From Hybos culiciformis (taxonomy: Eukaryota > Arthropoda > Insecta > Diptera > Hybotidae): DNA of 64,000 nt. The notes beneath the pieces were generated by a model that saw nothing but the letters and a program-made list of their open reading frames with translations, was not told where the DNA came from and searched no databases. A program made the position numbers and the translations under genes. This document shows, piece after piece, positions 13,497 through 27,986 of the stretch; position 1 is the first letter of the stretch; every line of letters starts with the position of its first letter. The stretch spans positions 3,596,001-3,660,000 of the forward strand of contig OZ023274.1 of NCBI GenBank assembly GCA_964007475.1. Direction: 5' to 3'.

Positions 13497-13536
13497 GCTA
13501 GAGCGAAACAACATTCGGCCCCGGAATCTATTAGTT
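13497..13536 (+). repeat. Dispersed repeat, copy 2
   Basis: GCTAGAGCGAAACAACATTC followed by GGCCCCGGAATCTATTAGTTT is a diverged copy of the segment at 4197-4246, in the same orientation 9.3 kb away. Confidence 0.5.
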
Positions 13537-16147
13537 TAAAATAAAAATAATTTTTGCCAATATTTTTTGACTGAAAGATGAAGTTTTTTATTAATTTCAA
13601 AATAAAAGAAAACTTTAATATTCTATACTGTGTGTTTAAATTTTCCTTATAATTGCATGACTTTGATAAAAAAAAAATAATATTTTTCCATGATTTTATT
13701 ATTACCAAACTAAAACGTTGTTAAACATAAATATACTTAGTTAAAATTTTCTCTACCATGAAAAATGAAAATTTTAAAATTTGTCATTCATGAATTTTTG
13801 TCATATAAATATATGTACATAATTGTATACATATATCGTCGTATTTTATATTCTATATAATAACCATAAAATATATTATAATATGAAATATAAAATTTTT
13901 AATTAAAATGTAATCAAAAAAATATAATTTATTATTTTTCAAAAAATTTATAATAAAATTTATACAAAAAAAAATAAAAATAAAATTCCTACTATTTTAT
14001 TTTTTTTAATTTTTATAGAAAAAAAAAAATAAAAATCTCATTAAATATTTAGCTCAAGCATAAATTTTAATATTCCTTTTTGATGTTGGGAAAAGCGCAG
14101 AAAATGCACTCTGTGGACACTTTTTTTTTTCCCCCTTGTTATGTGCATTTTTCATTGTGTCCAAAATTTTTTATTTTTTTTGCTTTATTTTCAAAAACTT
14201 TGGTTTTTATATATATACAAGCATGAATGTATATATTTTTTTGCACTTTTAAAAAGACGAAAAAAAAAATAGCCAAAGAAAATTTAATCTGAATTTTCCT
14301 TGAGTCTTCAATTCATGTTGCATAGAGTTTTCTGTATAATACACTTTTTTTGTTTGCATTCTTTCGATAAAAAAATATGAAACTTTTTCACAACATAAAA
14401 TGTAATAATAATATATGTATTTATTATGTATAATAAAAATTCTAATTTATTTGAATAATGATGAAGTGCAGAAGAAAAAAAAATTTTGGGGAAAAAGAAT
14501 TTTTAGAAAATTGCTTGAATTACAGAAAAAAGAAATTTTTTGGTTAAAATATTAAAGAATTTTGGTTTTATAACTTACAATTTTTTTTTTAACAGTAGCA
14601 GTTGTAAACGCAAAACTTGTATTATGATTTTGTTGTGCAAAAATTCCGTATCGAGAAATTTCGTGCTTTAATTGTTCTTTAATACAAATTTTAAAAGTGC
14701 AACATAAGTCAGCCGAAAACTATTCATTGATAATAATTGTCAGATATATGAATCTTATGTTGAATCTTTAGAAATTATCCAGAATTGAATTTCTAATCAA
14801 AAGTGGTTAAACTTATAAAAAAATCACATACAGTGCAATGTAAAATTTTAAGCTTCAAAAATTCGTTACCAATTACAACTAATTTCCGATTGAGTGAAAA
14901 GCAAAAAGGAAACACATAAAAAACTTTTCTTTTGCTAACTTGATTTAAAAATAAAAGAAATATCATATAAACTTTTAGTATGTATAACTAATGTATATAT
15001 TACGATATGTTGAAGAAAATTTTACCGGAAATTATATAATTAAAATTTCTGTTTGATGTATATGAATTTGACATTTATTTATGTTTGTGTTTTTCATTTT
15101 ACTTGTACAAAATTTTTATACGAATACCGGCATATATAGTACATTTTTTTTTTTTTTACATATGAAAATTTTTTTTGTTGAAAATCAAATGTAATTTTCA
15201 ATTTTTCCAATTACCGGATCAACTAGTTTAATTAAAATTATTTTTATTTAAATTGTTGTGAAAAAAAATAGTATGTAAATATATATATAAAAAAAAAAAA
15301 TTAATAAGTTGATATTGAAAAAAAAATGATGTTGTTTTATTGGAAGGAAAATATTTGTGGTTTGTGTGGCATTAAATGGTTTGTTTTTTTTTTGTTGTTC
15401 GAACTTTTTCTCGCATTTTTGTTAACTTTGCTTTTTTTTTTTTTTTTTTTTAACCTACCCAAAATTATTTTATTATGTGGTTGGAATTTATTTTTTATTC
15501 GATTTTTAATGTTGTTGTTTTGTTTTGTTAAAAAGGAAAATAATATTCACATTTATATAAATTGAAATTTTTGATTGAAAATGCATATTATTCAGATTAA
15601 GCGCATATATAAAAAATATGAACTTTTGTATTCGATTTTTCGTGATAAAAACCAAAAAAAATAAAATTAAATTTTAATTTAAAATTAATAATGTAATTCA
15701 AAATTGATAATTTATTATGGGAAACCATATAATTAATTTGAATTGACAAAGTTAATATTGAGTCAAAAATTTAGATGTCTGCCTTATTTAACAATTTTTT
15801 GGTTTTTACAGTGGGAATAGTGCAATATTGGGCAGTTTAATATTAATTTATAAATCTAAGCTATAGTTGATCCTGATTCCTGAAAGACAAATATTATGGC
15901 AAGTGAAACAATGTATAATGAAAAGTATAGTTTCGAGTAATATGAATTTAAATATTTGAAAATTAAAAAAAACGTATGAAAAAATATCAAGTAGCGTACA
16001 ATTTTCATCTAAAAAACACATTTTAATCAACATTACGAATATTGCCAAGTAGTTGTACTTATAAAATCGAGTACGATGAATCGAATGGTGCTATTGTCAA
16101 ATAATGACGTATAAATGTCATACGTTGTTTCATTTCTCAGCAGACGT

Positions 16148-16390
16148 TGTGATCTATGTTTAATCGTTGATTAAGATGGTCAGCTTCATACAACATTATT
16201 TTTGGTATTTTTATGTGAATGTGTTAGTAAAACAAAATATAAAACGTGATAATTATCAATATATGAAAAGAATTTTATTTAGTTTTACTAACACCTTCAC
16301 ATAAAAATACCAAAAATTCTGAAAAAAATGTTGTAGGAAGCTAACCACCTTTGTGTATTCTTAATCAATGGTTTAATATAGAAATGAAAT
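16148..16390. repeat. Foldback element with 35-bp near-perfect inner arms
   Basis: The inner arms, 16199-16233 and 16282-16316, are inverted copies with one mismatch in 35, separated by a 48-base loop. They read TTTTTGGTATTTTTATGTGA onward. Outer arms continue the symmetry with gaps: TAATCGTTGATTAAGA and GGTCAGCTTC at the left pair with GGTTAGCTTCC and CCATTGATTAAGA read from the right. The structure is a foldback or MITE with long arms. Its outer ends and any target duplication are not resolved. Confidence 0.75.
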
Positions 16391-16399
16391 AAATTAAAT

Positions 16400-19300
16400 G
16401 ATCATTTCTCAATAATCTTTGAGTTCACTTGTTTAGTTCCTCTGAAAGTTATAATTTACATTTTTCTTTTGTTACACTAAAATATGCTTATTACTAAACT
16501 ACTATGGACCAATTTAAGCCCAATTATTTGAACTGGATTCTAAAAACGATTATTGATGAAAAATTATACATGAATTATCTAATTAAGAATATTATCTGAA
16601 CAACATTAGAAGCTTCCATTTGATTTTGAAAATTTTGTATTTACTTGCAAGGATATACAAAATGTTGTAAGAATGAAAATCTTTTGGAAGGAAGTACAAC
16701 ATATACTTAGCCAAACAAAGTTCCATATATTTTTTAAAAATCATAGAATAAAGCTTTGTATCTGTATCAAAATTATTCACGATTTCTATATTAAAATTTT
16801 GTCCAGACTTCTCAGATTTTATAATAGCGAATACTTTTTGTCACAATTATTTTGATAAAACGTGAAAAAATAAAAAATAAAAAAATATATATATTTTCTT
16901 CTTCATTTTTGATAATCGAATTAAAAATGAAAAAACAGCTGAAGAAAAGCAATTTTCATTAAAATTATATTTTTCTCTGTAAACAAGTTTTTTTTTGTTT
17001 TTTTTATTAATGAAAAATTAAACTTATTATATTTTTCATTTTTTTTTGCACATTTTTTTTTTTTACATTTGTGTCTTCTATTTAAAAAAAATATATATAT
17101 AGTCTGGATAGTATAATGTTCTGTTCCAAAAAAAAAAAAAAAAAACAAGGAATATTAATTTCTAACAATTATTATGAAGTCCTTTTTTTTTTTTTTTTTT
17201 GCCATGCTATTTTAATCATTAAAATTTGTAATTTCATTCCCACAATTTTATCTTTTTAATTTTATTAAAAACAAAAAAAAAAAAAATATAATAAAAATTA
17301 TATTTTTTCCTTCGTTTTATTTTATTTTATTTTTCTTCATATAAAATTGAAAATTTTTTCTTTTCTTGTTTTTTTTTTATATGAAAAAAAAAAAAAGAAT
17401 AACACAGAAAAAGGGAAACTTGTTAATAATTTTTTTTTTTTTTGAAAGAAAAATTTGGACATTTAAGTATTTTTCAAATTTTTGTCATCCACACATTTAT
17501 TTTATGTTGTGACGGGAATTTGTTTTTAATTTTTGTTGGTTCTTAGTGAAATAGGATGGACGGACCCGCAAGCTTATATAAATATGTGAAATTTCATTAC
17601 CATGAACACAAAAAAGGTATGAAAGAAAAGGTATGGCTCGCAGGCCTTAAAATAAATTTCAAAAATAATTCTCATACCATTTCGATAGTCAAAAAAAAAT
17701 TAAACTTAATTTTGTGCTCACTTAAGTTTTTAATTCTTAATAATTATAGGAAATGTTTTCCAATATGTGGAAGAAAATATAAGGAAGGAAGTGGCAATGA
17801 GAAACCTACAGAGTGTTGATTTTGAGGCCTGTCAAAAATCTTGAGCTTCAGACTCCAAAAAAGATAGATGGAAGTAGTGTGTTGTTCTTTCTGCAGCTTT
17901 TTTTTAATCATCGCCAACTGACAGCAAGAAATAATAAAAAATATTCCAATAACTCTATTTATAATTAGATCATTTTATATAAAAATTTTAATTATAAGTG
18001 TGTTTTTATAAAAATAAAATAAAACAAAAAAATAAAAATTAAAAATACCCCCATCTAAATTAAGAGTTTAATTTATTACTTTAAAGAACATCACGTCGTG
18101 TTTATGTTTTTTTTTTTTAATTTTATCTTAAGAAAATTCTGTGTGTACAAATTTTTTATTTTTTTTTTAAGGACATAGCACATAGAAAATATTTGGTTTT
18201 TTTTTTTTCGAAAAATGAAAATGAAATAATCATGTTAACAGCCAAAATTAAGCTATGGTTTGGTTTCTGTAAATAAAAATAAATAAATTATTTTTATATC
18301 CATTTATTTTAACTATATATAAATTTTTTTTTGGATATATACATGTATAAATATAAGCATATGTATATACGAATTTTTCTGTTTTTACGTTAAAAGCTTA
18401 ATAAACATTTCAAAAGTCCATTAGCTTTATTGAAGATTGTGTTTCATTAAAATAGGAACATGGAATAAAAAAAAAAAAACAGAAAACAAGAAATTTTGTG
18501 GGAGAATTTTTGTTTTTTCAATCGATAGAATTTTTCTTTAACTCCTTGTGATGGGATTAATAATCAAGAGAAAATGTTGTCACTTCTTGGTGCTTTTTTT
18601 GCATTTGGAGGATTCTAAAATCTCTCCTGCACCAAGACCTGTTGGCCTATTGTACTACATACTACCCAATGGGCCTAATTATTCTCACAGAATAAAAGAT
18701 GCTGTACCAGAATTATATGAATTTTATTTGAAAATTATTTAGACCCTTAATTCGTTGGTAGCCTTCCAATCGCAAATTTGAAATTGTAAAATATCATTCT
18801 TTAGTCATTGTAAAACTGAACGTTATAAGGATTTTAGTGTAGGACGAAAGGATTGACATTTAATTGAATCATATACTAAATTTTTTTAATGAAAATAATA
18901 AAACATAAAATATTTAATTGCCAACATTATTCTGTTTTAACTATCACTAATTCTCTGGTCGAATTATATCAAGATTAAAATCCAACTACCTAAGTACAAT
19001 TAAATTTTCTTATTCTGCAGATATTTTATATTCAGTTTCTCTTCAACATCGAAGAAAAAAAAATGTATTTTTCTTTAATTTTCATTTTGATAGATATATT
19101 TTTTTTATATACAATTTTCTTTCATATGTATAAAAAATTACATCATTTAAGTCCTCTTTAAAATTTTTGACCCATAAAAATTAAATTTATTTGCTTCTTT
19201 CTTAATATCTTATGTTTATTTTTATTTTGTTCAAATTTTATAATTTCAAAAAAATTATATTCAATGTGTTTTTCTGCTCTGTAGGTATACAGGGTAGGGT

Positions 19301-22300
19301 GCATGGAAATTTCATTATCCCCTTTTTTATTTAGAAAACAAATATTTGTCTTTTTTGACAAGTTGTTGAAAAATTTCAGGTAGATAGTATAAGTACCCAA
19401 AAATAAACCTGTTAAAATTTTTATTTTTAGATTTTTTTTCTGTATAACTAAAAAAAATATCAATTAAAATTATACCAACCCTCTTTAAATAATAATCTTG
19501 AAAAAAAAATAAAAATATTTTTTAATGAAAGCTTATTTCATTGGGTCTTCATGGGCAGATCAAATTGAATGAATTTACACAGAAAAATTAACACTTTATT
19601 TCAAACAATTTAATTTTTTGTTTTAATTTTCTTTTTCTCGCAGTCGAAGGGATAAAAAGTTCTTTGGCTCTAACACAATAATTTATCCATTATATTTTGG
19701 CACATTTGTTTAAATTTTGATGCAACCCAAAGAAAAAATATGAACACACATCATGTCAATAATATTCTTTTTTTGTTCATTTTTATGAGAAATTTTGTAA
19801 TTAATTTGTACATGACACTGTGAAACGTCTTTTTCAGAAATTAATGCTTTTTCCCAAAGAAACATTTTGTAACATTTTATGCATTTAGAGTTTTAATAAA
19901 GTAAAGTCTTGTCATAAAATATGGTTGTTTTAAAAACATGGAAGAAATTAAAAAATTTATAGTTTACTGTGCACAGCAGTACTGACGCGGTAATAATTTA
20001 TGATCTTTTTTATTACTTTTTCGATAATATTGTGCGGAATTACATAATTATATAAGTTAAGTTTCCTGCGTCGTATTCGAATAAAAAGGTTAGCTCTGTT
20101 TTCCAACTGGAGAAGTTTTATACAAGTCTAAATATTGAGTTAAATATTATATGTCGATTTCACTATCTTGAATCAATACGACTGTTTAAATATTACAAGA
20201 TACATATAATTCTATGATAAATTGTTACTATATCAAATTACATACTTTTCATTCATAAAATATAGATTTGATCCAAATATAAAAAGTTTTCTGATATGTA
20301 ATAGAAAATTTTCCAAACAGTGATCGCTTGTTTTTTTTTTTCACTCTTTTTTTCTTTGACTTTTTAAAGCAATATTTCTGTTATAGGAAATTTGATATCT
20401 TAAATCAAAATTTAAAGAACCATAAACTATAATATTTTTATGTTAAGGACATTTTTGTTTTTTTTTCATTTTCATTTTCTGATTCGTTTTTCACATATAC
20501 CAGATTTTATGTGAATGTTTTATAAGCATATTATGTTTTATTTTTATTTTTTTATTTTTTTTTGTTGAAGAATGTCCTTTTTTTTCTATATTTATACATA
20601 GAGATTTTTTTACATTTGAAAAAAGAAATGAAAATAAAATCCGAACTTTGTTTACGCATACAAAATACTCCAAATAAAATATACATATTATATATAATAT
20701 ACAATTTTGTTTTTTATTTTTATAAATTTATTTTTTTAATGTAAATATATATTGTATAAAAATATTATGTTATTAGCTATAATGTCAAACTGTCTAACTT
20801 CTGTACAAGTAGGTGGTTAGAAATGATGGTAGATTTGAAACAGGCGTCTGCAAAGTATTAAATCATTATTTTACTAAGGTAAAGTCAATAATTGTTGAAG
20901 CTAAAATCTGGCCAATAAAGGTTTTTTCATTTCTTCACTCGAGAAGTAAATGTTCCAGAACAAGCTTAGTTGAAAAATTGTTCAGATCTTAATCCCCAGT
21001 ATACACTGGGCATTGATATAAAACTTCATATTATTTTATACAGTTTCTACAGAAACAAATATTTTTGATATTGAATTTATAATTTTTATAAAAGCCTTCA
21101 ACTTTATTTATTAAAATTTAAATTTAATTTTCTTTGCAGACAAACTAATAAACCCTTTAAAAAAATTTTTTTTAACATTTTATTTAGAGGAAAATATACT
21201 TAAAAAAGGAAATTCTAAATCAAAATTCTAAACACAAAAATACACATAAAAAAGATAAATTTTATTTGCAAGAAATTATAAAAAATAAAAAAAAAATGTG
21301 TTTATAAAATTATTATTTTATGATTTCTTAAAGCGGGAAGGGAATGTTAAATATTTTTGTTTTTCTTTTTTATTTTCTTTTTAGAATTTCCAATTTTTAT
21401 TGTTTTTCGGTTGCAAAAAAAAAGAAAAGGCTTTAAAGGTTTTCTTCCAATTTTTTTTTTTTTTTGTTATTTTTTAAAGATATAAATTTGATGTAATTTT
21501 TAATTCCTTCTGATTTATAGTTGAACCCCAATTTTTGAATTATGATATTGATGTCTTTTTTCTTTTTATATATAGATGATATTTTAACTTTTTGTGACGA
21601 GGGTGAATTCAAACAGTTTTGGGTTAAGCATTAAACCTTGCTTATTCGATATGAATTATATAAGCTTAACAGCTTAATATTCAAAATATAATAGAAAGTT
21701 ATTAAATATAAGAGATTTTATATTGATAGTAAAATTTTGATTTGAATTAAATGGTAAGCAATTTTGAATGTAAAATGGTGTGCATACATAAGTGCTTGAG
21801 AGAAAAATGTTCAAGCATTTTTACTTAAAATCAATATTTTCATTCATATGAAAATTTTCTAATCTAAGCTCAAAAATATATATCTAGGTACACAAATTTA
21901 CACACAAAATAATAATGTATATATAAAATTAAATAAAATATTTTAATAAATATAAAATTGGTTTTTTAGTTTTGTTTAATTATTTAACTAATTAGATTTA
22001 TTTGCAAAAGAAATGATATATTATTTATAATATATATTATATAAATTTGATTTTATTATTACAATTTTTGTTATTTATTTTATATGCTTTACCAATTTAA
22101 CATCTTTGACATGTGAATATAGTTAAATAAACGCAAAAAAAAAAATAAAATCATTGTTAAGGCCTCTTTTATTATTGCTGTTGTTCTGCCATAAAACATT
22201 AATATTATATTATATATGTATATTATGAATGTTATTTGAATTTTATGAAAAATTTAAATTTCATATTGAAGAACCATTTTATGTTTTAAAAAACATAATA

Positions 22301-25300
22301 TCAGATACACGTAGATATACAATATGTTGTATACATAGGCTTGACATGACTATTTAACTATATTGTATTTTATGTACTTCTAATGTAGATACATATGTTT
22401 TCATTTATAAAATAAAATAATATTTACATTATTATGTTTTAGTTATACATATTTAGGTATTTATGTATGTATTATGTTGTGTAGAGAAATGAATTTACCT
22501 AAAAAGATCAATTCTAATTTTTATTTTAAATTGAATATTTTTGAATAAGAGGTACTACTCAAATACTCTTGTTTAAGTGCATATTCATAGAGATATATAC
22601 TTGAATCTTAATATCGTTTCATATGATGTGGTTACTAAAGAGACTGTAATTTTCGATTTAAAAATAAAAAAGACAGAATCTATCAAAAAATTGGGTAAAA
22701 TTTAAAGTTAATATCAAATAATGTCCTCGAACTTATGTTCTAACATTATAACTAACATTTTTCTAACATGATTTTTGCGCATCATCGACATTCAATCGTA
22801 TTCTTTTAAATTCCACTAAAAAAAAATTAAATGAATAAACTTTATAATTAAAATTATTTTGAGCTTTAGCTGGTTGAGAGTCTTTAACTTTTAAAGAACT
22901 GAAATCGATTAGGCCGTTAATTAGTTACAACCATTTTAGCGGTGGCCGGACATTTAATTAAACATCAACATGATGTAAACGGGTTAAAAATCACGTTCTT
23001 GACTAACTATTTTGTATGTCAATGTAATCCTTTTTTTTTCAACTATACTCTCCGGAACCAAAATTAAAATCTATTTATTAGAATTTAAGTAATTTTCTAA
23101 TGTCAATCAGTTTTTAACAAAAATATAATTTACAACCAGTTATTTTCACAAATCTAATTAATGACGTTCAAAATAAATGGAATTTATAATATGTAGTTAT
23201 TTTGCAATAAAAATAAAATAAAATTTAAAATTCGAAAATTGTTCTCATTATAAATATTTGTGTCACAAAATTTCAAAAAATAAAATAAAAATTCTATGTA
23301 CCTATTATTTTAGTTTCATTTTTTTTTCAAAGATGTGATAAAATACAAAAATTCTCTATACAAATACAGTCTGTGTGGATTGAATAATTAAATTTGCAAT
23401 AAAAAAATCAAATTAAAATAATTAATAAAATTTTGGTTGCAATTTCGCAAAACCCAATGCAATAAATACAATAGAAATAAAATTGGGATTTTTAGATTTT
23501 AACATTTTTTTTTCTATTTCAAAATTTAATTTGTCATTGATTTTTAACTTATTCAGCAAGGTGTTGCAGAAAAGTATGCATTATGGACGTGACGAGCGAC
23601 ATTGTGTAATCCAAAGTTAATTTTAAAAATTAAATTCTTTCAAAATAAGTATATTTTTTAGCTCAGTTTCGATGGTTTCAAGTCAGTTTCGATGGTTGTG
23701 TTTAAGGAATTTTAGAAGTGCTAAGATAAATGTATCTTATAATCGCTTAACGGATTGCACACTTCATTTATGAAATGGTACTGTTCTAAATATTTTCTGT
23801 ACATACATATTAAAGAATTTTTAATTAAAAATCACAAAAGTTTAAGAAATATTTATTTTTCAATATATATAAGAAGGTCCTTAAGATACAATTATTTATG
23901 TATGTCCTGCACTTCTATTTATATAATTCTACTATTATGTATTATCAAAAAAAAAACAACAAAAATAATTTATATAAAATCAAATCAATCAAATAATTTA
24001 ATTTTGCCTAATATTCTTCTTCAAAAATTAATTTTCGCAAAATAACAAGTTTTTGATTAAATAAATTATTTAGGCCATAAGAATTTTCCTTTTTTTTATT
24101 TATTTTTATTTCTAATCAAATCAAATTATGTATATTTGTAACATTCTTTCAAGAGCTAAAATTTAATTAAAATTGAAAAACAGAACAAAAACTTGGATAA
24201 TTTTCCAAGTGATTAGAAAATGAGGAAAATCATTTATTATTAATTTTCTTGAATTAAGATTTTAATCATTCAAATGAAATGAATTTTTATTAAAAATTTA
24301 ATTTGATAAAGAAAATATTATCTCACTGATTGGAGATTCTTGTTACTCAATTATTATGTTTTGGGCTAGAAAAAGATGTGAAAAATTTTCATTTTCGTTT
24401 TGGAGTTATTCGTTTATTGTCAAATGTCAAGAAGAGCGTAAGTTTTAAAAAAACTCTTTTGTTATAATTGCAAAAATCAAATTAAGCAAAGCTTAGGAAA
24501 TTGAAATTTTCTCAATAAGAGCATACTTTTTCTTTCCACCTCATTTTTGAAAATTTCATTTTTAATTTCATTTCCCAATAAAATAAAAATAAAATTGTGT
24601 TTAATAAATATAATAACAATAAAATAAATTAATTTATTATTTAACCAATAATTATTTTCCAACAAAGTATAAAACGAAAACCAATTTCAAAATTATATAT
24701 TTTAATTATATAAAAAATAAATAAATATATATTATCTCAATAAATATAAAATTGGCGCATTCACCTTAGTATTAATGAAACCTATAAGTGAGTTTTAATG
24801 GAAAAATAAATAATTTTTACGATTTCGAGTTATGGAAGTTCCTAAAACTTCTGAATCATATTTGTTCTAAAAATAATTTATTATAAAAAAAAAATTATTA
24901 TATAGTACAAATTGGTACTTCTAGATTCATGTGATAATATTATTATATTATTATTAGTAAAAATGATAGTGCAGCTCTCCTTATTAATGCATTGGGTTTC
25001 AAGGTAAGGAAATTTAGCATTTTGGCTAATTTAAACTTTTGTCATGAGTCAATAAAACGTATCTTGCACTAACAACTGATTTCTTGGACGAATGATTACC
25101 TTTATCTGATTAAATTATCAAAAATTTGTACTTAATATTTTCAAAGTTCTACAAAATATAAGTGATAGTTTTCCCGCCAAAAAAAAAAAAACAAAATTAT
25201 TTGCCTGCAGGAAAAACCAGAAGAAGCAAGGAATAATAAAATTTCAATTTTTTTTTTCTCAAACTTTCCGCAAAAAAAAAAAGTTAGCAATAAAAGTTTC

Positions 25301-27980
25301 AGAACAATTTTTTTTTTACAATTTTGTTGGCTGAACAGCTAAAAAAAATGTTCTTTTAATTTTTAATTTCAATTTTATTACTTCTTTTATAAAAACTTTA
25401 TAATTTTTTTTTATTTTCGAATTTTTCAATTTATCAATGGCCCATTAAGGATTTTTTATTGCAAAAATGAAAAAGGAAAAAGAAAAAAGAGTGGAAAATC
25501 TTTTTTAAGGACATTTTTAGTAGGTACTTTTTTTTAAATCTGTGCTGCAAAAAAACAAAAATTACAAAAAGTTTTTTTTTTTTGTTTTTCATTTCAAATT
25601 TTCTACAAAAAAAAAATAAAATAAATAAAGAAAATTTAAGAATTTTCATAACAAAAAAAAAAGTTCGAGCAATAATGGTGAAAAGATCGAAATTTTCTTT
25701 TCATTTTTCTCATTTTCTCATTCAATTTTTCTTTTTCTCATAATCTTATAGTCTTTACAAAAAAAAAAAAAAAATTTTATGTAAAGAAAAACTTTTATTT
25801 TTTTCTATTAATCCTTGAATATAATGTCCTTATGTATTTAAGTCTACATATAGTTTTTCCTTTTGTTGTTGTTAAAACTCTTCTTTTTTTTTTCAATAGT
25901 ATATTTATAATTGTTGTTTTTGTTGTTAAGATTTTCTTTTCTTTGCTTTTTTTTTAATTAAAAGTTTCTAGGAAAAGCAATAATAATAAAAAAAAATTAA
26001 AGAGTTTAATCTTTGAAACCAATAAAAAATTAAGATGGAAATATAGATGCCCGTAGAAAACATAGTTTTAAGATAAAAACGCTATAAATAATTCATTTTC
26101 TATTTGAAACTTTATTGGTATTGTGTGACGAAATAGTTCACTACACAGTAGAGTGTTAGTAGAAATGCTCTAGCTTCCTTAAAAATGAACCAATTTCAAA
26201 AAAGTCAAACAGATTTTTAAAGCTAAAAGACATTCCGAAAAAGAGAACCGCGTATTTTTTTGAAATAAATTGCCGAAATCAGCGTCTAAAAATGACAATC
26301 ATAAAATGTACACAATTCATAATAATTTCGCTTTCGTTGGATGTCTAAATGAGGTAAATTCCAGTGTATAGTAGCTTTTAAAAAATCACATCTTACAATT
26401 TTCTCAGAACAGGAAGATTTATGTTACTTTACCTTACTGTTTCATATAATTATTATTTTAATAAGATGTTTACTTTTTTTTTTTTTTTTACAAAGTTTGA
26501 TATCAAACTATTTATTAAAAGAAAGGCAAGTTTAATTTTTAATGTAAGGAAAATTTTTCTATTTTTTTTTTAAATTCATAGATAAAGTTTTTAACACCAT
26601 TATAATTCGCCGAAAAAATTAACCAAGCTGACATTAAAGTGTTTTAATACAATGCAATATCTAGATCGAGTTTAATATACACCTATAACTGACAGTTCTT
26701 GAATTACATATTTTAATTTTTATATTTAAACTGAATGAAATTTATATTTTTGATACTGTAAGATGGTGTTCAATCCTTTATTGGGAATTTTTAATTTTGA
26801 TAAATTTCCTGCTTTTTTTTGGTACTCGTCTTTAGGAGTTACGAGAGTTACAAGTTACGAACGAGAACAATTTGAAATTAATACTAAGCAGACTCCCTCC
26901 TTTTTCATCAAAAAAAAAATATTATGTGTGATTGTCAAACTGATGACATTATCAATCAGTAAAATATTCAATAAATTTAATTTTTGTATTCTCTAATTGA
27001 AGAAATTTAGAGTTTTTAAATGCAAATAAAAGAAAAATCAAAGTTTTACATATGGAAGCATAGAATTTTCCTTTTGAAAAAAATATTGAAATTTTTCTAT
27101 CCTATGCGGAAATTCGTTTTTTTTTTTTTAATAAAATCTTATAACAAAAGAATATAAATGGTATTAATTTTTTTTTTTTGGAAAAATGAAATCATAAAAT
27201 ATCATCAAAAAAAAAAAAAAAGGAAAATTTTGTGAAAAAAAAATTAAATTTTATTCTTTTTAACCGAATAAAGATAAAGGCTAAATCCTTGAATAAAAAA
27301 AAAAGGATTTGAATGTGAAGAAAAAAGGAATAAAAATCTCAGTTGGAGCGAAAAAAAAAAAAAAAACAAAAAATCCAATCCTTAAACCAGATTTTTATTT
27401 AAATTTTCATATTTTGCTTCTTTTTTTTTTTTTTTTGTTTTCTTGCACTCTCACCAAGTATGTATTCTTTAAATTTGGCGTGAGATTTTTATTTTGGCGT
27501 CCGATTAAGTTCAAATGAAAAAAAAACAAAAAGCTTTAAAAATAAAAAATATTTATAAATAAAACTCACCGTTAAAAAAAAAATTTTATTTCACCTTTTT
27601 TTCTTTTTTTTATTATAATTTTTCATATTAATAAAAACAAAAATGGATATTAAAAAAATAAATATTTTCCGGGTTATCTTTTATATTTTTGTTTTATCTT
27701 ATTTTTTGTTTTTATTCTCTTATTGGGAAATTATAAATTGACCTATTTTATTTTCGAAAGGCCAACAGGGGACATTCTTGATTCTGTGCGAAGAGTTGGA
27801 TTTGATATCGATAATTTTCTAAGAGCCTTCGAAAAGAGATGTGAGATCATCAGGCAATATAATGCGGATTTCGAAAGTTTATCAAAAACTTATAGATGAA
27901 ATTGAATACTCTATGTCTTAATAGAGTATTTTTTAAGATTTTTAGCTCGACGATGAAACGGCTAAAAGGCTTTTTATAAC
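16400..27980. other. Intron stretch without a recognised gene
   Basis: Mostly low-complexity A/T-rich DNA. A less A/T-rich patch lies at about 17540-17870, with an 87-codon frame (17556-17819) that I do not recognise. Another lies at about 18548-18742. A short direct duplication of about AGTTTCGATGGTT is at 23667-23697. A member of a dispersed repeat family is at 22865-23000. No transposase, tRNA or splice-linked exon set was found. Confidence 0.55.
22865..23000 (+). repeat. Dispersed degenerate repeat family member
   Basis: It begins TTTAGCTGGTTGAGAGTCTT, then carries CTGAAATCGATTAGG and a less A/T-rich tail (GCGGTGGCCGGACATTTAAT). The same opening is found inverted at 37010-37118 (TAGCTGGTTGAGAGC then GAAATCG), and a weaker copy lies at 7364 (CCAGTTGAGAGCG then GAAATCGACGAAGTAGTTAA). 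It is an old repeat family of unknown class. Confidence 0.45.
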
Positions 27981-27986
27981 TGTGCC

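Larger units (their letters stand above)
11779..16147. other. Intron stretch without a recognised gene
   Basis: A/T-rich intron with an (AAT)n microsatellite at 12596-12618 and the second copy of a dispersed repeat at 13497-13536. The frame at 12387-12722 is a low-complexity K/L/F/I translation and is not supported as a gene. Nothing else is visible. Confidence 0.6.
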
